Source: JBOHCT01 sp050699055 (GTDB lineage: Bacteria > Actinomycetota > Actinomycetes > Streptosporangiales > JBOHCT01). From it: DNA of 16,047 nt. Below the pieces are notes generated by a model. That model was not told where the DNA came from, ran no database searches, and saw only the letters and a program-made list of their open reading frames with translations. A program made the translations under genes and the position numbers. The DNA is taken from contig JBOHCT010000089.1 in NCBI GenBank assembly GCA_050699055.1, forward strand, positions 1-16,047, written 5' to 3'. Below, piece after piece: positions 13,129-16,047 of the stretch (position 1 is the first letter of the stretch; every line of letters starts with the position of its first letter).

Positions 13129-13944
13129 ATGACACTCTCCAGGCTGACGCGGGTCGCGCTGACCGCGGCGGTGATCGTGGCGCTGATCATCATCTACGTG
13201 CCGCTCTTCGTCGTGGTCGTCAACTCGTTCAACGCCGACAAGGCGTTCGGCTGGCCGCCGACCGACCTGACGCTCGAGTGGTGGCGGCGGGCGGCCTCGA
13301 ACCTGGGCCTCAGGTCGGCCATCTGGACCAGCGTCAAGGCCGCGGTCGCCGCCACGGCCCTCGCCCTGACGCTCGGCACGATGGCGTCGTTCGCCGCCCA
13401 GCGGTACCGCTTCTTCGGCCGTGGGGGAGTGTCGCTACTCGTCGTGCTGCCCATCGCGCTGCCCGGCATCGTCACGGGGATCGCGCTGAACAACGCGTTC
13501 AACACGCTGCTCTCGCCGCTCGGCCTCGGCCTCGGGTTGTTCACCGTGATCGTCGGCCACTCGACGTTCTGCATCGTCGTGGTGTTCAACAACGTGCAGG
13601 CCCGGCTGCGCAGGGTCGGCACCGGCCTCGAAGAAGCGTCGATGGACCTGGGCGCCGACACGTTCACGACGTTCCGTTACGTCACGCTTCCTGTGCTGCG
13701 GTCCGCGCTGCTGGCCGGCGGGCTGCTGGCGTTCGCGCTGTCGTTCGACGAGATCATCGTGACCACGTTCACCGCGGGGGCGGGCACCGTCACCCTGCCG
13801 ATCTGGATCTTCCAGAACCTGTTCCGGCCCAACCAGGCCCCGATCGTGAACGTCGTCGCCGCACTCTTGATCGTGGTCTCGATCGTCCCCATCTACATCG
13901 CTCAACGGCTGTCCGGAGACACCTCCGGAGGAGGCCGCCTGTAG
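13129..13944 (+). CDS. potC: ABC transporter permease, PotC type
   Basis: A 271-residue integral membrane protein starting at ATG 13129, 12 bp after potB; a GAGGCGG stretch overlapping the potB stop region serves as ribosome-binding site. The first segment VIVALIIIYVPLFVVVVNSFN (about 15-35) is characteristic of PotC/PotI proteins. Further helices lie near 66-90, 100-122, 135-156, 185-208 and 240-257. The EAA loop is LEEASMDLGADTFTTFRYVTLP (167-188), followed by LSFDEIIVTTF, matching PotC. With PotB it forms the transmembrane channel. The stop (TAG, 13942-13944) lies within the first copy of a triplicated repeat leading to the next gene. Confidence 0.92.
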   Translation: MTLSRLTRVALTAAVIVALIIIYVPLFVVVVNSFNADKAFGWPPTDLTLEWWRRAASNLGLRSAIWTSVKAAVAATALALTLGTMASFAAQRYRFFGRGGVSLLVVLPIALPGIVTGIALNNAFNTLLSPLGLGLGLFTVIVGHSTFCIVVVFNNVQARLRRVGTGLEEASMDLGADTFTTFRYVTLPVLRSALLAGGLLAFALSFDEIIVTTFTAGAGTVTLPIWIFQNLFRPNQAPIVNVVAALLIVVSIVPIYIAQRLSGDTSGGGRL

Positions 13945-14008
13945 TCCGCACTAACGAGGGGCCCGTAGTCCGCCGTACGAAAGGCCGGTAGTCCGCCGTA
14001 ACGAAAGG
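13941..14008 (+). repeat. Three tandem 23-24-bp repeats carrying duplicated RBS-like sequence
   Basis: Copies begin at 13941, 13965 and 13988, with the core GTAGTCCGCCGTAACGAAAG best represented by the third. The second lacks one A and the first diverges (GCACTAACGAGG). The first contains the potC stop codon. The third ends in AAAGGA, the ribosome-binding site of the ALDH gene at 14017, and the second carries the near-copy AAAGGC. Confidence 0.85.
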
Positions 14009-14016
14009 ATTGGGCG

Positions 14017-15459
14017 ATGGAGTCACCGAAGCTCATGGACGTACGCAACTTCGTCGACGGCACGCTCGTCGACGCGGCCGACGGCCGCACGGCCGCCCTG
14101 GTCGACCCCGCGACAGGGGAGGTCTTCGCGCACGCGCCGGTGTCGGGACCCGAGGACGTCGACCGGGCGATGAAGGCCGCGGCGAACGCCTTCGAGACGT
14201 GGCGCTGGACGACGCCCGCCGAACGCCAGCTCGCGCTGTCGCGGCTGGCCGACCGCCTCGAGGAGCACGCCGACGAGCTGGTCGCGCTCGAGTCGAGCAA
14301 CACCGGCAAGCCGCGGGAGCTCACGATGAGCGAAGAGATCCCGATGGTGCTGGACCAGCTGCGGTTCTTCGCCGGAGCCGCACGCGTGCTCGAGGGCAGG
14401 TCCGCCGGGGAGTACATGGCCGGCCACACGTCGTTCGTCCGCCGCGAGCCGGTCGGGGTCTGTGCCCAGGTCACGCCGTGGAACTACCCGATGCTGATGG
14501 CGCTATGGAAGTTCGCCCCCGCCCTGGCGGCCGGGAACGCCGTCGTCCTCAAGCCGTCGGACACCACCCCCGTCACGACCGTACGGATGGCCGAGCTGGC
14601 GGCGGAGTTCCTGCCGCCCGGCGTCTTCAACGTCGTGTGCGGCGACCGCGACACCGGCCGGCTCCTCGTCGGGCACGACATTCCCGAGATGGTGTCGATC
14701 ACCGGCTCGGTGCGCGCGGGAACGGAGGTGGCGTCCGCCGCGGCGAAGGACCTCAAGCGGGTCCACCTCGAACTCGGCGGCAAGGCACCGGTGATCGTGT
14801 TCGACGACGTGGACGTCGCGACCGCGGTCGAGGGGATCGCCGAGGCCGGGTACTTCAACGCCGGCCAGGACTGCACAGCCGCGACGCGGGTGCTCGCCGG
14901 CCCGCGGGTCCACGACGATTTCGTGGCCGCACTCACCGAACACGCCGGCGAAGTCAAGACCGGCCCTCCCGAGGACGACGACGTCTTCTTCGGGCCCCTG
15001 AACAACGCCGATCAGCTCGCCCGCGTGAGCGGCTTCGTCGACCGGCTGCCCGAGCACGCCTCTGTGCGCTCGGGTGGTTCGCGCGTCGGGGACCGCGGCT
15101 ACTTCTACGCCCCGACCGTGATCTCCGGTCTGCGACAGGACGACGAGGCGAGCCAGCACGAGATCTTCGGCCCCGTCATCACCGTCCAGCGGTTCTCCGA
15201 CGAGGACGAGGCCGTGCGCTGGGCCAACGGCGTGCCGTACGGCCTCGCGTCCAGCGTCTGGACGAAGGACCACGGCCGCGCGATGCGGACGGCCAGGCGG
15301 CTCGACTTCGGATGCGTGTGGATCAACTGCCACATCCCGCTCGTAGCGGAGATGCCGCATGGTGGGTTCAAGCACTCCGGCCGCGGCAAGGACCTGTCGA
15401 TGTACGGGCTGGAGGACTACACCCGAGTCAAGCACGTCATGACGAACATCGAGGCGTAG
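14017..15459 (+). CDS. Gamma-aminobutyraldehyde dehydrogenase-like aldehyde dehydrogenase
   Basis: A 480-residue, apparently complete and active ALDH. The ATG at 14017 follows AAAGGA by about 7 nt. Catalytic features: PWNYP with Asn156, LKPSDTTP with Lys179, ITGSVRAGTEVASAAA, LELGGKAP with general-base Glu252, NAGQDCTAATR with nucleophile Cys286, EIFGPVITV, and MPHGGFKHSGRGKDL near the C-terminus. The sequence style, including FNAGQDCTA and HGGFKHSGRGKDLS, is that of 4-aminobutyraldehyde dehydrogenases (PatD/Prr). These oxidise 4-aminobutanal from putrescine, or 3-aminopropanal from spermidine, to the amino acid with NAD. Betaine-aldehyde or 4-guanidinobutyraldehyde activity is possible. Placement directly after polyamine transporter genes supports the amine role. 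It is the last gene before a strong terminator. Confidence 0.88.
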   Translation: MESPKLMDVRNFVDGTLVDAADGRTAALVDPATGEVFAHAPVSGPEDVDRAMKAAANAFETWRWTTPAERQLALSRLADRLEEHADELVALESSNTGKPRELTMSEEIPMVLDQLRFFAGAARVLEGRSAGEYMAGHTSFVRREPVGVCAQVTPWNYPMLMALWKFAPALAAGNAVVLKPSDTTPVTTVRMAELAAEFLPPGVFNVVCGDRDTGRLLVGHDIPEMVSITGSVRAGTEVASAAAKDLKRVHLELGGKAPVIVFDDVDVATAVEGIAEAGYFNAGQDCTAATRVLAGPRVHDDFVAALTEHAGEVKTGPPEDDDVFFGPLNNADQLARVSGFVDRLPEHASVRSGGSRVGDRGYFYAPTVISGLRQDDEASQHEIFGPVITVQRFSDEDEAVRWANGVPYGLASSVWTKDHGRAMRTARRLDFGCVWINCHIPLVAEMPHGGFKHSGRGKDLSMYGLEDYTRVKHVMTNIEA

Positions 15460-15470
15460 GAGGATCGCAC

Positions 15471-15508
15471 ACGCTTCCGGACCCCACCCCTGGGTCCGAA
15501 GCGTCTTA
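15471..15508 (+). terminator. Rho-independent-type terminator of the polyamine operon
   Basis: ACGCTTCCGGACCC (15471-15484) pairs with GGGTCCGAAGCGT (15492-15504): 13 base pairs with one bulged C and a 7-nt loop, starting 12 bp after the ALDH stop and followed by CTTAAG. The U-tract is short, as is common in actinomycetes. It closes the six-gene unit 8282-15459. Confidence 0.75.
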
Positions 15509-15648
15509 AGTGCCCGCTCTGACCGTACGACGCCGCGGCCGGGCTCGCGGACACGCGCTCGAGGGACGGAACGTGCCCATTGCGGACCGGTTCTGACCGC
15601 AGTTCCTCCTACAGTCAGCGGAAACGAACATCGGCACAAGGGGACGCC

Positions 15649-15861
15649 ATGCTGCCCGTCGTATTCACCGAGGCACTGGTCCGCGAACGGCAGGCGGAGC
15701 TACGCCGCGCCAGCCGCCCGCGAACCGTGCCCCGTGCCCGCCGGCGAAACCGACTCATGCGCGCGGGCCGGCACGGGCTCGGCTACCTCCTCATCGAACT
15801 CGGCGCGCGCCTCGCCGTCGAGAGACAGCCACAGCCGGTGACCGCACGCTCGAGGTCCTGA
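15649..15861 (+). CDS. Small basic hypothetical protein
   Basis: A 70-residue protein. ATG 15649 follows AAGGGGA by 5 nt, a strong ribosome-binding site, which favours this start over an in-frame TTG at 15580. The N-terminus has the helix VRERQAELRRASR, followed by an Arg-rich stretch (RTVPRARRRNRLMRAGRHG) and a short hydrophobic amphipathic part LGYLLIELGARLAV. Actinomycete genomes contain many such small Arg-rich proteins that begin with a 'RERQAELRR'-like helix; no function is established that I can name. It is separated from the upstream operon by a terminator and so is transcribed alone. It could be a nucleic-acid- or membrane-associated peptide, but nothing here proves it. Coding status is likely, function unknown. 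Confidence 0.65.
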   Translation: MLPVVFTEALVRERQAELRRASRPRTVPRARRRNRLMRAGRHGLGYLLIELGARLAVERQPQPVTARSRS

Positions 15862-15940
15862 CCCGCAGACACCTACGGCGATCGCCATCACCTGGTCGAC
15901 AGGCTCTATCCGGGCCAGGCGCGCTGGCGACCGGTCTGGG

Positions 15941-16047
15941 CTAGATCCGGAAGCAGAGGTTCAGGAAGCGTTCCGCGAGGGCGGCGTCGCCGCGTACCGT
16001 GCCGCCGTTGATGCGCCCGTAGGCGGTCAGCACGGACGTGGCCGGGT
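15941..16047 (-). CDS. 3' end of an unidentified gene
   Basis: The minus-strand frame is open from the right edge to TAG at 15943-15941 and gives about 34 residues ending TAYGRINGGTVRGDAALAERFLNLCFRI. The composition is protein-like and third positions are G/C-rich, so a real gene end is plausible. I do not recognise the family from this fragment. The 79 bp between it and the small protein gene (15862-15940) hold nothing I can identify. Confidence 0.5.
   Translation of the reverse strand, partial: PATSVLTAYGRINGGTVRGDAALAERFLNLCFRI

Noticed and set aside
12066..13991. A 641-codon plus-strand frame across potB and potC
   Set aside because: It is out of frame with both permeases, highly Arg/Ala/Pro-rich and lacks membrane segments, while the other frames give textbook permeases.
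15879..15886. GCGATCGC palindrome as a possible regulatory or genome-wide repeat
   Set aside because: It is a single occurrence in G/C-rich DNA with no associated structure.

Overview
The window is high-GC DNA with strong G/C at third codon positions. It carries a conservon (cvnABCD-type) gene cluster and GTG/TTG starts, which points to a mycelial actinomycete, plausibly Streptosporangiales/Thermomonosporaceae or a Streptomyces relative. I cannot name the genus from sequence alone. No RNA genes, CRISPR arrays or complete insertion sequences were seen.

Layout. (1) 1-851, minus: the 5' part of a sirohydrochlorin-chelatase (CbiX)-like gene running off the left edge; its first metal-binding His appears to be replaced. 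(2) 1146-4988, plus: a compact conservon of a NIT/HAMP/histidine-kinase-like membrane sensor (CvnA), a roadblock/LC7 protein (CvnB), a DUF742 protein (CvnC) and a Ras-like GTPase (CvnD), with overlapping or near-abutting junctions. (3) 5091-6284, plus: an orphan extracellular solute-binding lipoprotein of the PotD/PotF (polyamine) type directly behind cvnD. (4) 6488-7978, minus: a PucR-family regulator with a probable leaderless promoter and an inverted-repeat operator. (5) 8282-15459, plus: a probable six-gene operon of a catalytically degenerate aldehyde dehydrogenase, a PotA-like ATPase, a second PotD-like lipoprotein that is a close paralogue of the first, two permeases (PotB- and PotC-like) and an intact gamma-aminobutyraldehyde-dehydrogenase-like enzyme. 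A clear hairpin terminator follows. (6) 15649-15861: a small basic protein of unknown function. (7) 15941-16047, minus: the 3' end of an unidentified gene.

How it fits together. The right half reads as a polyamine uptake and oxidation unit. The lipoprotein captures putrescine/spermidine-like ligands, PotA/B/C import them, and the terminal ALDH oxidises the aminoaldehyde formed after transamination or oxidation. No transaminase or amine oxidase is present in the window. The divergent PucR protein is the obvious candidate regulator. The conservon half carries its own paralogue of the binding protein but no permease. This raises the possibility that a polyamine-binding lipoprotein feeds a conservon sensor, a GPCR-like signalling complex. 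That link is inference from position only.

The most unusual items are: the pseudo-ALDH heading the operon, which lacks both the catalytic Cys and Glu and carries an in-frame (Gly-Ser-Thr) repeat; a 173-bp MITE-like element with 18-bp terminal inverted repeats, a 6-bp target duplication and a 14-bp internal hairpin, lodged between pucR and the operon; a triplicated 23-24-bp repeat that duplicates the ribosome-binding region before the last ALDH gene; and a 12-bp perfect hairpin separating the binding-protein gene from the permease genes.
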